This document shows positions 17,295-24,376 of a stretch of 46,656 bases of DNA, one piece after another. A program made the position numbers and the translations under genes. The DNA comes from Anaerolineales bacterium (GTDB lineage: Bacteria; Chloroflexota; Anaerolineae; Anaerolineales; UBA11579): contig JAHCII010000004.1 of the NCBI GenBank assembly GCA_026129305.1, positions 74,446-121,101 of the forward strand. Direction: 5' to 3'. Within the stretch, counting starts at the first letter, position 1, and each line of letters opens with the position of its first letter. The notes under the pieces are model-generated. The model had not been told where the DNA came from. It was given only the letters and a program-made list of their open reading frames with translations, and ran no database searches.

Positions 17295-18386
17295 TTAACC
17301 ACTCACCTTGTTCAGAGCGGCCACAAAACCGGCCACCATATTTTCCAGGTTGAAGGTTTCCTGCACCAACCGGTAGGATTCGGCGCCCATCCGCGACAGG
17401 CGTTCCGGCTGGCTGAGCGCCTCGGCCAGGGTGGCTTGCAAATGGGCCTCGTCACCGGGGCGCAGCCGCCAGCCGTTGGCGGGCGTGACCATGTCTGCTT
17501 GGCTGCCGTCGCCCTCGGCGGCGATGACGGGCAGGCCATGGCTCATGGCTTGCTGTAGAGCCAGGCCGCCGGTGCCGGGCAGTACGAACAGGTCGGCCTG
17601 GGCAAAGGCGGCGGCCAGCTCAGTGCTGTACAACGCACCGCGGAATTCGGTGGCCGGGTAGACCTGGCGGGCCAGGGCTTCCAGGGCGTCGCGTTCTGGC
17701 CCGTCGCCCACGATCAGCAGGTGGGGTTGCTGGGGCAGCCCGGCGCAGGCGCGCAGCAATGCGTCCAGGCGCTTGCGGGCCTGCAGCCGGCCCACGTACA
17801 GCAGGGTCAAGGGCTGCTGGCTTTGTCGCTGGGGCGGCACCCCGACCGGGCGGCGGCTGGCCGCGTTGGGCGATACGAATATGTTGTCTGCCGGCAGCCC
17901 CAGAGCGCGGTATTGCGCGGCGCCTTGCTGGCTGTAGGCGATCACGCCATCGAATTGCGCCAGGAAACGCTTGCGCTGAGCGGTGCGCCACCCGGCCAAA
18001 GGGCCAGCCAGCGGCGGTGCGCCCAACCCCCAAGCCAGCACGGGGCGCTTGCGGACCTGCATCCAGCGCAGGGCGGCCGGGGTGCTCAGATAGCGCGGGT
18101 TGGCTTCCACCACCAATGCATCGGGGTTCCAGGCTTCCAGCCAATCCAGCAGGCCGCCTTGCCAGCACAGATACAGCCCGCCGTGGAATAGGTGCAGGTT
18201 GCGGGCCTGCGTCCACTGGGCTTTTTCCAGCTGCTTTGCCTGGGCAATGCCCTCCGTGGGACGCGCCTGCCCGGCAAACACGCCCAGTCCGCCGCGGCAG
18301 CTTTCGGCCAGCAGATCAAAGAAGCCGGCCCGGTAGCCTGGCAGCACACGCTGCATTACGCCCAACTTTGCGGCGAACTCAGCCAT
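17295..18386 (-). CDS. Glycosyltransferase family 4 (second)
   Basis: 363 aa from ATG 18386, which overlaps the end of the upstream gene by 8 bases. A longer open frame to 18458 lies inside that gene, and a later ATG at 18356 (MQRVLPGYRAGFFDLLAES) is also possible. The donor-binding domain has LTLLYVGRLQARKRLDALLRA, HLLIVGDGPERDALEAL and GGLALQQAMSHGLPVIAAE. The usual E at the start of the E-x7-E motif is not obvious (LALQQAMSHG), so catalysis may differ. The sugar and acceptor are unknown. Confidence 0.87.
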   Translation of the reverse strand: MAEFAAKLGVMQRVLPGYRAGFFDLLAESCRGGLGVFAGQARPTEGIAQAKQLEKAQWTQARNLHLFHGGLYLCWQGGLLDWLEAWNPDALVVEANPRYLSTPAALRWMQVRKRPVLAWGLGAPPLAGPLAGWRTAQRKRFLAQFDGVIAYSQQGAAQYRALGLPADNIFVSPNAASRRPVGVPPQRQSQQPLTLLYVGRLQARKRLDALLRACAGLPQQPHLLIVGDGPERDALEALARQVYPATEFRGALYSTELAAAFAQADLFVLPGTGGLALQQAMSHGLPVIAAEGDGSQADMVTPANGWRLRPGDEAHLQATLAEALSQPERLSRMGAESYRLVQETFNLENMVAGFVAALNKVSG

Positions 18387-19413
18387 GCAGCGCCCCGATG
18401 TACGCGTCCAGCATGGCCTCCAACCCGAAAACAGTTTCGGCCTGTTGGCGGGCCCCAATGCGCAAGTCGTCCAAGTCCGCCAAGATTGCCTGCGCGCCCT
18501 GCACCAGGGCCGCGGTATCCGGCGGATCCAGCTGCCAGGGGTCGCCGCCGTAGGGCACCACGCGGCCGGCGCTGTCCGGCACCATTTCCGGCAGGGCGCC
18601 GGTGTCGTAGGCCAGTACTGGCAGCCCGCAGGCCAGGGCTTCGATCACGGAATTGGGGCAGGCGGCGTTAATGTCTGAGGAATACAGCAGGTGTGCGCCG
18701 CGGCATAAGGCCGGGACTTGGGCATTGGGCAGCACGCCCAGCCACTCAATCGCTATGCCGCTGGCATTCCACTTCTGGCGCACAGCCGCGCTCACCTGGC
18801 CGGCGACGGCCAGGTGCACCGGCTGCCCGAGTGCGCTTTTTAGGCCAGCCGCCAGGGCTGTGCCGCTCTCCAGCCCCAGCTCGTAGCCGCCCTGCAGGCT
18901 GCCTTCCAGCATCAAGATGCGGATGTGATCACTGGGCGGTCTTTCCGGCCCTTTGGGAGAAAAGCTGCCCAGATCCACGCCGTTGTAGATCACGCTGGAA
19001 GGGGTTTGGTTTTGCCGGTATTGGCGCGCCCACCAGCCTTTGACAAACTCGCTTTGATAGACGATCTGGGTGGCCAGACCGTCGCGAATATAGGCCAGCA
19101 GCAGGTTAGCGGTTTCGGCGCGCAGCCAGTGGCGCAGCCCTGTACGGGTTTTGCGCTGCAGCCAATTCATGCCGTCCAGGCGCTGCACCACGCGGATGCC
19201 GCGCTTGGCGGCGCGGCGCAAGGCTGGCAGTTGGCGGCTGCCGCCGATCACCAGTATCGCCTGATAATCTTCCTCTTCCAAGTTTTGAGTGACGGTGATG
19301 CCGCGGGCCGCCAGGCCCGCGCGGAACTTGGCCTCGAAGGAAACCATGCCGCCCACGCCAGAGACTTTGGGCACGACGCACACGCGGGTGAGGGAAGGGA
19401 CGGGGCTATTCAA
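18379..19413 (-). CDS. Glycosyltransferase family 4 (third)
   Basis: 344 aa. N-terminal domain: VCVVPKVSGVGGMVSFEAKF, then an acceptor region with VVQRLDGMNW and VYQSEFVKGWW and the linker VIYNGVDLGSFSP. C-terminal donor domain: ACPNSVIEALACGLPVLAYD, with E-x7-E intact, then GALPEMV. ATG 19413 overlaps the end of the upstream gene by 8 bases. The DGMNW segment is typical of a subgroup of GT4 enzymes for surface polysaccharides. It is the second gene of the operon. Confidence 0.92.
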   Translation of the reverse strand: MNSPVPSLTRVCVVPKVSGVGGMVSFEAKFRAGLAARGITVTQNLEEEDYQAILVIGGSRQLPALRRAAKRGIRVVQRLDGMNWLQRKTRTGLRHWLRAETANLLLAYIRDGLATQIVYQSEFVKGWWARQYRQNQTPSSVIYNGVDLGSFSPKGPERPPSDHIRILMLEGSLQGGYELGLESGTALAAGLKSALGQPVHLAVAGQVSAAVRQKWNASGIAIEWLGVLPNAQVPALCRGAHLLYSSDINAACPNSVIEALACGLPVLAYDTGALPEMVPDSAGRVVPYGGDPWQLDPPDTAALVQGAQAILADLDDLRIGARQQAETVFGLEAMLDAYIGALHG

Positions 19414-20146
19414 TGTGCAGGTCGCTGATCTCTATCCAACAGTCGGAAGGCGTGGCCAGGCTGCCTGCCGCCAGTGAGCCGTCCGGCCGCCAGGCGGCGT
19501 ATTGATTGTCCAGCCATAGTACCAGACCCAGCGGCGGCCGCGGCTGCAGCGAGCTGCGCAATACCGGGTGGCCGTCTACCCGGAATTCCAGGCCGGCTTT
19601 AGTCCAGAGGATCTGGTAGCGATGCCATTCGGCGGGGTCCAGCGCCAGTGCGTGCAGGTCCTGCTGCACGGCACGGGCGGCGATGCGGCGCAGTTGGCGG
19701 GCGGCGGGCCGCCAGGCCAGCAGCGGGGCAGCGAGCAAGCCGGGGGCCAGCAGGGCAGCCGGCAGCCAGGAGGCATACCCGCCCACCAGCGCGCCGTGCC
19801 CGGGCTGCTCAGCGCGCAGCGAGAGATGGTTTTCGGCGGAGGCAAAGAAGAACCAAGCCGAGTTGGGCAGGCTGGGCAGCCGGCCTTGTGTGCCGCCCAA
19901 CCCCAGGGAGAACCCGAAGGGGTCGTTCCACAACCCGAAGCCCCAAGTGCCGGGCAGGTCTTTGGCGGCGCGGGCGCGCAGCTGCAGGGTCCAGGGCGGG
20001 CAGTGCGGGAAAGCGCGGCGCGGCATGCGGCTGTAGTCGTCCAGCTGGGCCAGGCGGTATTGCCCTGCCTCACCGGCGGGCAGGCTGAGCCGCCAGCCGT
20101 TAGCCGCCGGCTCCACGGCCGCCCCGGGCGTACTGCGGATTTGCAT
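19406..20146 (-). CDS. Hypothetical protein with probable concanavalin/LamG-like fold
   Basis: 246 aa with no signal peptide. Repeated beta-strand patterns (WTLQLRARAAKDLPGTWGFG, WHRYQILWTKAGLEFRVDG, LGLVLWLDNQYAAW, CWIEISDLHIE) resemble concanavalin-like beta-sandwiches such as LamG or GH16-type glycan-binding domains. A hydrophobic segment in the middle (WLPAALLAPGLLAAPLLAW) could be one membrane helix. It heads the glycosyltransferase operon and has its own leaderless promoter, so sensing or binding of the glycan product is a fair guess, but the function is not known. Confidence 0.65.
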   Translation of the reverse strand: MQIRSTPGAAVEPAANGWRLSLPAGEAGQYRLAQLDDYSRMPRRAFPHCPPWTLQLRARAAKDLPGTWGFGLWNDPFGFSLGLGGTQGRLPSLPNSAWFFFASAENHLSLRAEQPGHGALVGGYASWLPAALLAPGLLAAPLLAWRPAARQLRRIAARAVQQDLHALALDPAEWHRYQILWTKAGLEFRVDGHPVLRSSLQPRPPLGLVLWLDNQYAAWRPDGSLAAGSLATPSDCWIEISDLHIE

Positions 20147-20152
20147 GCCGCT

Positions 20153-20158
20153 ATTATA
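20153..20158 (-). promoter_or_regulatory. Leaderless promoter of the glycosyltransferase operon
   Basis: TATAAT on the minus strand (20158-20153) ends exactly 6 nt before ATG 20146. It lies 23 bp from the plus-strand -10 at 20182-20187. Confidence 0.65.
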
Positions 20159-20181
20159 CGGACGGCAAAAATCCGCGATGA

Positions 20182-20288
20182 TATAATCCGTCTGCGTTGC
20201 CTCTCCCCGTAGTTTGAGAGGCCTTGCCAGAACTTATCCGGCGCTGGCGCCGGTGCCCCTGAAGAGCACGATCTTTCCGAGGTTTTGC
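20182..20288 (+). promoter_or_regulatory. Promoter and about 95-nt 5' leader of the MBL-fold gene
   Basis: TATAAT at 20182-20187 predicts a start near 20194. The leader up to ATG 20289 can form two hairpins: CCTCTC (20200-20205) with GAGAGG (20216-20221), and CCGGCG (20238-20243), loop CTGG, CGCCGG (20248-20253). A weak GAGG precedes the start codon. I recognise no known riboswitch. Confidence 0.5.
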
Positions 20289-20918
20289 ATGGAAATTACC
20301 TGGTACGGACACTCCTGTTTTCGCGTCACGGAGCGCAGCATGCCGACTGTGGTGGTGGACCCTTACGACCACCACAGTGTCGGCTTCAAGCCGCTCAAAC
20401 TCAAAGGCGATATTGTGGCCATCAGCCACGACGCGCCGGGTCACAACTTTGTTGGCGGCGTCAAGGGCGCCGAATGGGAATTGCGCGGCCCGGGCGAATA
20501 CGAAATTGGTGGCGTCTTTATCACTGCAGTGCCCATGCGCGGCGAGAACAAATCCCGCAATATCGTTTTTGTCCTTGACTACGACGGGGTTAGTGTGGCC
20601 CATCTGGGGGATATGAGCAAGCCGCCCAGCCAGACCCAGTTGGAAGCGATTGGCAATGTGGATGTACTGCTGGTGCCGGTCGGCGGCGGTAATGCTCTCA
20701 ATGCCAGCAAAGCAGCCGAAGTGGTCTCGATGATCGAGCCAGGCATTGTGATCCCCATGCATTACAAGGTGGAAGGCAGCACGCTCAAGCTCAATGCGCT
20801 TAAGCCTTTTCTGCAAGACATGGGCGTCTCGGAAGAAAGAGTCGAACCTTCTTTGAAGATCAGCAAAGGCGCCAGCCCTCAGGAAACCAAAGTGGTGGTG
20901 CTTGAGGCCAGTCAATGA
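20289..20918 (+). CDS. MBL-fold metallo-hydrolase-like protein with degraded metal site
   Basis: 209 aa. ATG 20289 gives the typical start MEITWYGHSCFRVTERS; the frame extends to 20214 through the leader. The fold markers of the UlaG/Lactamase_B_3 group are present: VVVDPYDHH, GPGEYEIGGVFITAVP, VAHLGDMSKP, VDVLLVPVGGG, and IVIPMHYKV. The core metal motif, normally H-x-H-x-D-H, reads H47-D-A-P-G-H52, so the second His and the Asp are lost. It may bind one metal or none. It is coupled by ATGA overlap to the next gene. Confidence 0.82.
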   Translation: MEITWYGHSCFRVTERSMPTVVVDPYDHHSVGFKPLKLKGDIVAISHDAPGHNFVGGVKGAEWELRGPGEYEIGGVFITAVPMRGENKSRNIVFVLDYDGVSVAHLGDMSKPPSQTQLEAIGNVDVLLVPVGGGNALNASKAAEVVSMIEPGIVIPMHYKVEGSTLKLNALKPFLQDMGVSEERVEPSLKISKGASPQETKVVVLEASQ

Positions 20919-21223
20919 CCGGCTCGGTCAAGCTGCTCATGTCCTGGGACATTCAACCCGGACGTGAGGAAGACTACTTCGAGTTCCATATTCGCAAGTT
21001 TGTCCCCGCCTTGGAAGGCTTGGGCGTCGCCCTCAGTGAAGCCTGGCTGACCGTGTACGGCGAGCAGCCGCGCCTGATGGCCGAGGCGGTGATGCCAGAC
21101 CTGGCCAGCGCCCGCCAGTTGTTGGATTCCAACGACTGGGAAGACCTGGGCAGCCAGATGGAAGAACTGGTCGAGAACTTCGATTACAAATTGGTCGCCG
21201 CTCGCGGCGGCTTTCAGATCTAA
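20915..21223 (+). CDS. Small hypothetical protein, possible dimeric alpha/beta-barrel fold
   Basis: 102 aa, starting in the last codon of the MBL gene (4-base overlap). The pattern VKLLMSWDIQPGREEDYFEF, then SEAWLTVYGEQPRLMAEAVM and a C-terminal helix resembles NIPSNAP/ABM-type ferredoxin-like domains. No catalytic residues can be assigned. The coupling suggests it works with the MBL-fold protein. Confidence 0.72.
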   Translation: MTGSVKLLMSWDIQPGREEDYFEFHIRKFVPALEGLGVALSEAWLTVYGEQPRLMAEAVMPDLASARQLLDSNDWEDLGSQMEELVENFDYKLVAARGGFQI

Positions 21224-21238
21224 ACCTTAGCCTCTGCA

Positions 21239-22285
21239 TTGAAATCTCTGATCGCTGAACCTCTGCTGCGCTGGTATGCCTCTCGCCAGCGCAGCCTGCC
21301 TTGGCGTACCCGGCCGGAGCCGTATGCCGTGTGGGTGGCGGAGATCATGGCCCAGCAAACCCGGCTCGAGAGCATGCTGCCCTATTATCAGCGCTGGATG
21401 GCGCGCTTCCCCACGCTGCGCAGCCTGGCTAAAGCCGAGCAGCAAGAGGTGCTCGGCTTGTGGGAGGGGCTGGGCTACTACAGCCGGGCGCGCAACCTGC
21501 ACCGGGCGGCTCAGACTGTGCTGGCAGACTACGGCGGCCAGCTGCCCGCCCGCCTTGAAGACTTGCGGCGCCTGCCTGGCATTGGGGCCTACACGGCTGG
21601 AGCGATCGCCTCGCTGGCTTTCGGCCTGGATGCGCCGGCGGTGGATGGCAATGCCATCCGCGTGCTGGCGCGCGTTTTCGATGTGGACCTGCCTGTGGGC
21701 AGCGGCGCAGCGCAGAAACGCTTTTGGCAGCTGGCCGCGGAGCATCTGCCGCCCGGCCAGGCCGCTGCGTACAACCAGGCGCTGATGGACCTGGGCGCCA
21801 GTCTGTGCAGCCCGCGCCGCCCGCAGTGTGACTTGTGCCCGCTGGAAGCGGTCTGCCTGGCGCGCCAGCGGGGCCTGCAGGCGCAGCGCCCGGTGCGCGC
21901 CCTGCGGACGGCCACGCCGCTGCGCCGCATGGCCGCGGCTGTGCTGTGCAGGGGCGAGCAGGTGCTGGTGGCGTGCCGCCCAGAAGGCGGCCTGCTCGGC
22001 GGTCTGTGGGAGTTCCCCAATCTGGAACTGCAGGGGGACCAGCCTGCGCAGGCTCAGCTGCGCGCCGCCTTCGGCCTCAGGTCAAAGGGCCGGGCGTTGG
22101 GCGAGTTCACGCATGCCTACAGCCACTTCAAGGTGGAATTGCAGGCCTGGGCCTACGTGGTTAAGCAAGTTCCCACCAGCCTGGCCTCTGGCGGCGTCTG
22201 GGTTCCTCTGGCGGATCTGCAGGACCTGCCGATGGGCAAACTGGACCGCAGCATCGCCAATCTGCTGCGCCATGGCCTAGAATAG
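21239..22285 (+). CDS. mutY: A/G-specific adenine DNA glycosylase
   Basis: 348 aa, TTG start at 21239. It removes adenine mispaired with 8-oxoguanine in base excision repair. The catalytic Glu35 is in VAEIMAQQTR, the helix-hairpin-helix is LPGIGAYTAGAI, the catalytic Asp136 is in VDGN, and the 4Fe-4S ligands are C190-x6-C197-x2-C200-x5-C206. The C-terminal NUDIX-like 8-oxoG recognition domain starts near residue 238 and has GGLLGGLWEFPN. It is 15 nt downstream of the previous gene. The stop codon lies within the -10 box of the next gene. Confidence 0.95.
   Translation: MKSLIAEPLLRWYASRQRSLPWRTRPEPYAVWVAEIMAQQTRLESMLPYYQRWMARFPTLRSLAKAEQQEVLGLWEGLGYYSRARNLHRAAQTVLADYGGQLPARLEDLRRLPGIGAYTAGAIASLAFGLDAPAVDGNAIRVLARVFDVDLPVGSGAAQKRFWQLAAEHLPPGQAAAYNQALMDLGASLCSPRRPQCDLCPLEAVCLARQRGLQAQRPVRALRTATPLRRMAAAVLCRGEQVLVACRPEGGLLGGLWEFPNLELQGDQPAQAQLRAAFGLRSKGRALGEFTHAYSHFKVELQAWAYVVKQVPTSLASGGVWVPLADLQDLPMGKLDRSIANLLRHGLE
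22278..22283 (+). promoter_or_regulatory. -10 box overlapping the mutY stop codon
   Basis: TAGAAT (22278-22283) overlaps the last two sense codons and first base of the mutY stop. It ends 6 nt before ATG 22290, the leaderless spacing seen elsewhere. Confidence 0.55.
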
Positions 22286-22289
22286 GCGC

Positions 22290-22601
22290 ATGGCTAAGCA
22301 CTTCCAGCGCCGCCCGGAGGATTTCACCTGCGCTCACTGTGGGATGCAGGTGCAGGGGGACGGGTACACCAATCACTGTCCTGCCTGCCTCCACAGCCTG
22401 CATGTCGATCTGAGCCCTGGCGACCGGCTGGCGGGCTGCCAGGGTCTGATGGCTCCACTAGCTGTGGAGCAAAAAGACGGCCAGTATCGCATTCTGCATC
22501 GCTGCCAGCGCTGCGGCCACGAAAAATGGAACCGGGTTGCGGCGGATGACAGCTTCGAGCGTTTGCTGGATGTGGCACGCCGCCAGGCCGGCCCCAGCTA
22601 G
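22290..22601 (+). CDS. RNHCP domain protein
   Basis: 103 aa. It has the zinc-ribbon layout of the RNHCP family (PF12647): FTCAHCGMQV, then the name-giving block TNHCPACLHSLHVD, then LHRCQRCGHEKWNRVAADD. The six Cys and conserved His suggest two zinc sites. The function is unknown; the family often lies near information-processing genes. It starts 4 nt after mutY but seems to have its own leaderless promoter. Confidence 0.88.
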   Translation: MAKHFQRRPEDFTCAHCGMQVQGDGYTNHCPACLHSLHVDLSPGDRLAGCQGLMAPLAVEQKDGQYRILHRCQRCGHEKWNRVAADDSFERLLDVARRQAGPS

Positions 22602-22624
22602 CCTTGCTTTTAGTCCTGTCTGGG

Positions 22625-22653
22625 TACAATCACCCTAATGAATAAAGTTTTCA
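22625..22653 (+). promoter_or_regulatory. Promoter with probable Zur operator on the permease start codon
   Basis: TACAAT (22625-22630) ends 7 nt before ATG 22638. A 7-1-7 element, TGAATAA-A-GTTTTCA (22639-22653), overlaps the start codon and codons 2-6. It is an imperfect palindrome. Together with flanks it matches the znuA operator at 18 of 25 bases, including an 11-base identical stretch (TTTTCAATAT with its preceding T counted as aligned from position 12 onward gives ten). Confidence 0.55.
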
Positions 22654-23654
22654 ATATTCTGGGTTTGCTGGGGTTGGCGCTCCTATTGCTGGCGGCTTTT
22701 CTTGGCATGCAAAATTGGGCGGTGATGGGTTTTGCGCTCCCGGATCAGTTTTATACGCTTTCCACCATTTTTCTGGGGATTTTTATTGAAGCCGCACCCT
22801 TCTTGCTAATGGGTACCCTGGCTTCCGGTTTTGTGGAGGTCTTTCTTGACCGGGATGCGATCCAAAGACTGATGCCCAAGAATGCATTGCTGGGGGCGGT
22901 CGCCGGCGGTTTGCTGGGCTTCATTTTCCCGGTATGCGAGTGCGGTGTCATCCCGCTGACCAGACGCTTTTTCAGTAAAGGCTTGGCGCCGGCCACCGGC
23001 ATTGCCTTTTTGCTGGCCTCCCCGGTGATCAATCCGATCGTAGTGGCCAGCACCTATGCGGCCTATGGCTGGGGGCCGGTCTTGTTTTGGCGCATTGGCC
23101 TCAGCCTGTTTATTGCCGTGGCGGTGGGGTTGGTGTTCGCCTTGCAGGCGCGCCCGGCCCAGTTGCTCAAGCCCACGCCGCTGATCCAGATCAGCGGCGC
23201 CAGTGTCGACCACCCCCACATCGCCCCGGCTGCGCCTGGCTTGGGGCCGCGTATCCAGCGCGCCCTGGTGATCGCCGGCGATGAATTCTTCGAGATGGGG
23301 CGTTACTTGATCGCCGGTTCGCTGGTGGCCGCGCTGTTGCAAACCGTGGTGCCGCAGACGGCTTTGCTGGCGGTGGGTTCCGGCCCGCTGCTTTCCGTGC
23401 TGGTGATGATGGCTTTGGCGGTTCTGCTCTCGATCTGCTCGACGGTAGATGCTTTTGTCTCGTTGGCTTTTGTGGGCAGCTTTACCAGTGGCTCGATCCT
23501 CTCTTTCCTGGTCTTCGGCCCCATGGTGGACATCAAGAGCGTGATGCTTTATCTGCAAGTCTTTCAGCGCAAGACTGTCTTGTATATGGTCTGGTTGGTG
23601 TTTTTGTTCGTTTTGCTGGCCAGCGTTTTCATCAATCTCAATATAGGGATCTAG
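22638..23654 (+). CDS. UPF0718 / ArsP-type permease (YcgR-like)
   Basis: 338 aa with about nine predicted membrane helices. The family signature is FPVCECGVIPLTRRFFSKG (about residues 95-113), followed by IAFLLASPVINPIVV. A second repeat half has ICSTVDAFVSLAF. These permeases are thought to move metals or metalloids; the pair with the next gene corresponds to B. subtilis YcgR-YcgQ. It is the first gene of a three-gene operon whose promoter carries a Zur-like box, so zinc or another divalent metal is the likely substrate (inference). Confidence 0.85.
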   Translation: MNKVFNILGLLGLALLLLAAFLGMQNWAVMGFALPDQFYTLSTIFLGIFIEAAPFLLMGTLASGFVEVFLDRDAIQRLMPKNALLGAVAGGLLGFIFPVCECGVIPLTRRFFSKGLAPATGIAFLLASPVINPIVVASTYAAYGWGPVLFWRIGLSLFIAVAVGLVFALQARPAQLLKPTPLIQISGASVDHPHIAPAAPGLGPRIQRALVIAGDEFFEMGRYLIAGSLVAALLQTVVPQTALLAVGSGPLLSVLVMMALAVLLSICSTVDAFVSLAFVGSFTSGSILSFLVFGPMVDIKSVMLYLQVFQRKTVLYMVWLVFLFVLLASVFINLNIGI

Positions 23655-23656
23655 CC

Positions 23657-24376
23657 ATGACTGCACGCCGCTACGCTGTACTCAAGATCGTCATGCTGCT
23701 GGGGCTGGGGTTGTACCTGCTCTACAAAACCTTTTCCGGCACGCTGTATTTCTATATCAGCGACCGCTTCACTTGGCTGGTGCTCTTGGGTGGGGCCGGG
23801 TTTGTCTTGCTGGGGCTGGCGGCCCTGCGCAACCTGCTGCGCCAGGCGACGCCCGGGCATAGCCATGCCAACAATTGGACGGTTTTGATTGTGGCCGTGC
23901 CGCTGCTGTTCGGCGTTCTGATGCCGGACCGGCCGCTGGACAGCTCGGCCTTGGATACGCGCGGCCTGACCACCAATACCGGCCTGGGGGGCGGGGCCTG
24001 GTCGAATGTCGAATTGAGTTTGCCCTCCGACCAGCGTAGCGTGCTCGACTGGGTGCGCACTTTTAACTTCGCCAGTGATCCCTCCATCTATACCGGAGAA
24101 CCCGCTGATGTGATCGGCTTCGTTTATCACGATGATCGTCTGGGTGTGGATGAATTCATGGTGGGGCGTTTTGCGGTGACCTGCTGTGTGGCCGACGCTT
24201 TTGCGGTGGGCGTGATCGTGCGCACGCCCCAGGCCGCCGATTGGCCCAGCAACGCCTGGGTACACATCAGCGGCCAGATGGCGGTGGGCCAGTTTGACGG
24301 CCGGTCCTATCCGGTGATCGAAGCCGCCAGCATCAAAGAAGTGCCCGTGCCGCCGCAACCGTATTTGTTCCCATGA
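23657..24376 (+). CDS. TIGR03943 / DUF1980 permease partner (YcgQ-like)
   Basis: 239 aa. Two N-terminal membrane helices (LKIVMLLGLGLYLLYKTF and FTWLVLLGGAGFVLLGLAAL) are followed by a region with a short hydrophobic stretch and an outward-facing OB-like domain ending in IEAASIKEVPVPPQPYLFP. The block VGRFAVTCCVADAFAVGVIV with paired Cys is typical of the family. These proteins occur beside UPF0718 permeases and are thought to be part of the same transporter. It starts 2 nt after the permease stop. Confidence 0.85.
   Translation: MTARRYAVLKIVMLLGLGLYLLYKTFSGTLYFYISDRFTWLVLLGGAGFVLLGLAALRNLLRQATPGHSHANNWTVLIVAVPLLFGVLMPDRPLDSSALDTRGLTTNTGLGGGAWSNVELSLPSDQRSVLDWVRTFNFASDPSIYTGEPADVIGFVYHDDRLGVDEFMVGRFAVTCCVADAFAVGVIVRTPQAADWPSNAWVHISGQMAVGQFDGRSYPVIEAASIKEVPVPPQPYLFP

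Noticed and set aside
20194..20288. SRP RNA, 6S RNA or a known riboswitch in the MBL gene leader
   Set aside because: The conserved cores of these RNAs are not present; only generic hairpins are seen.
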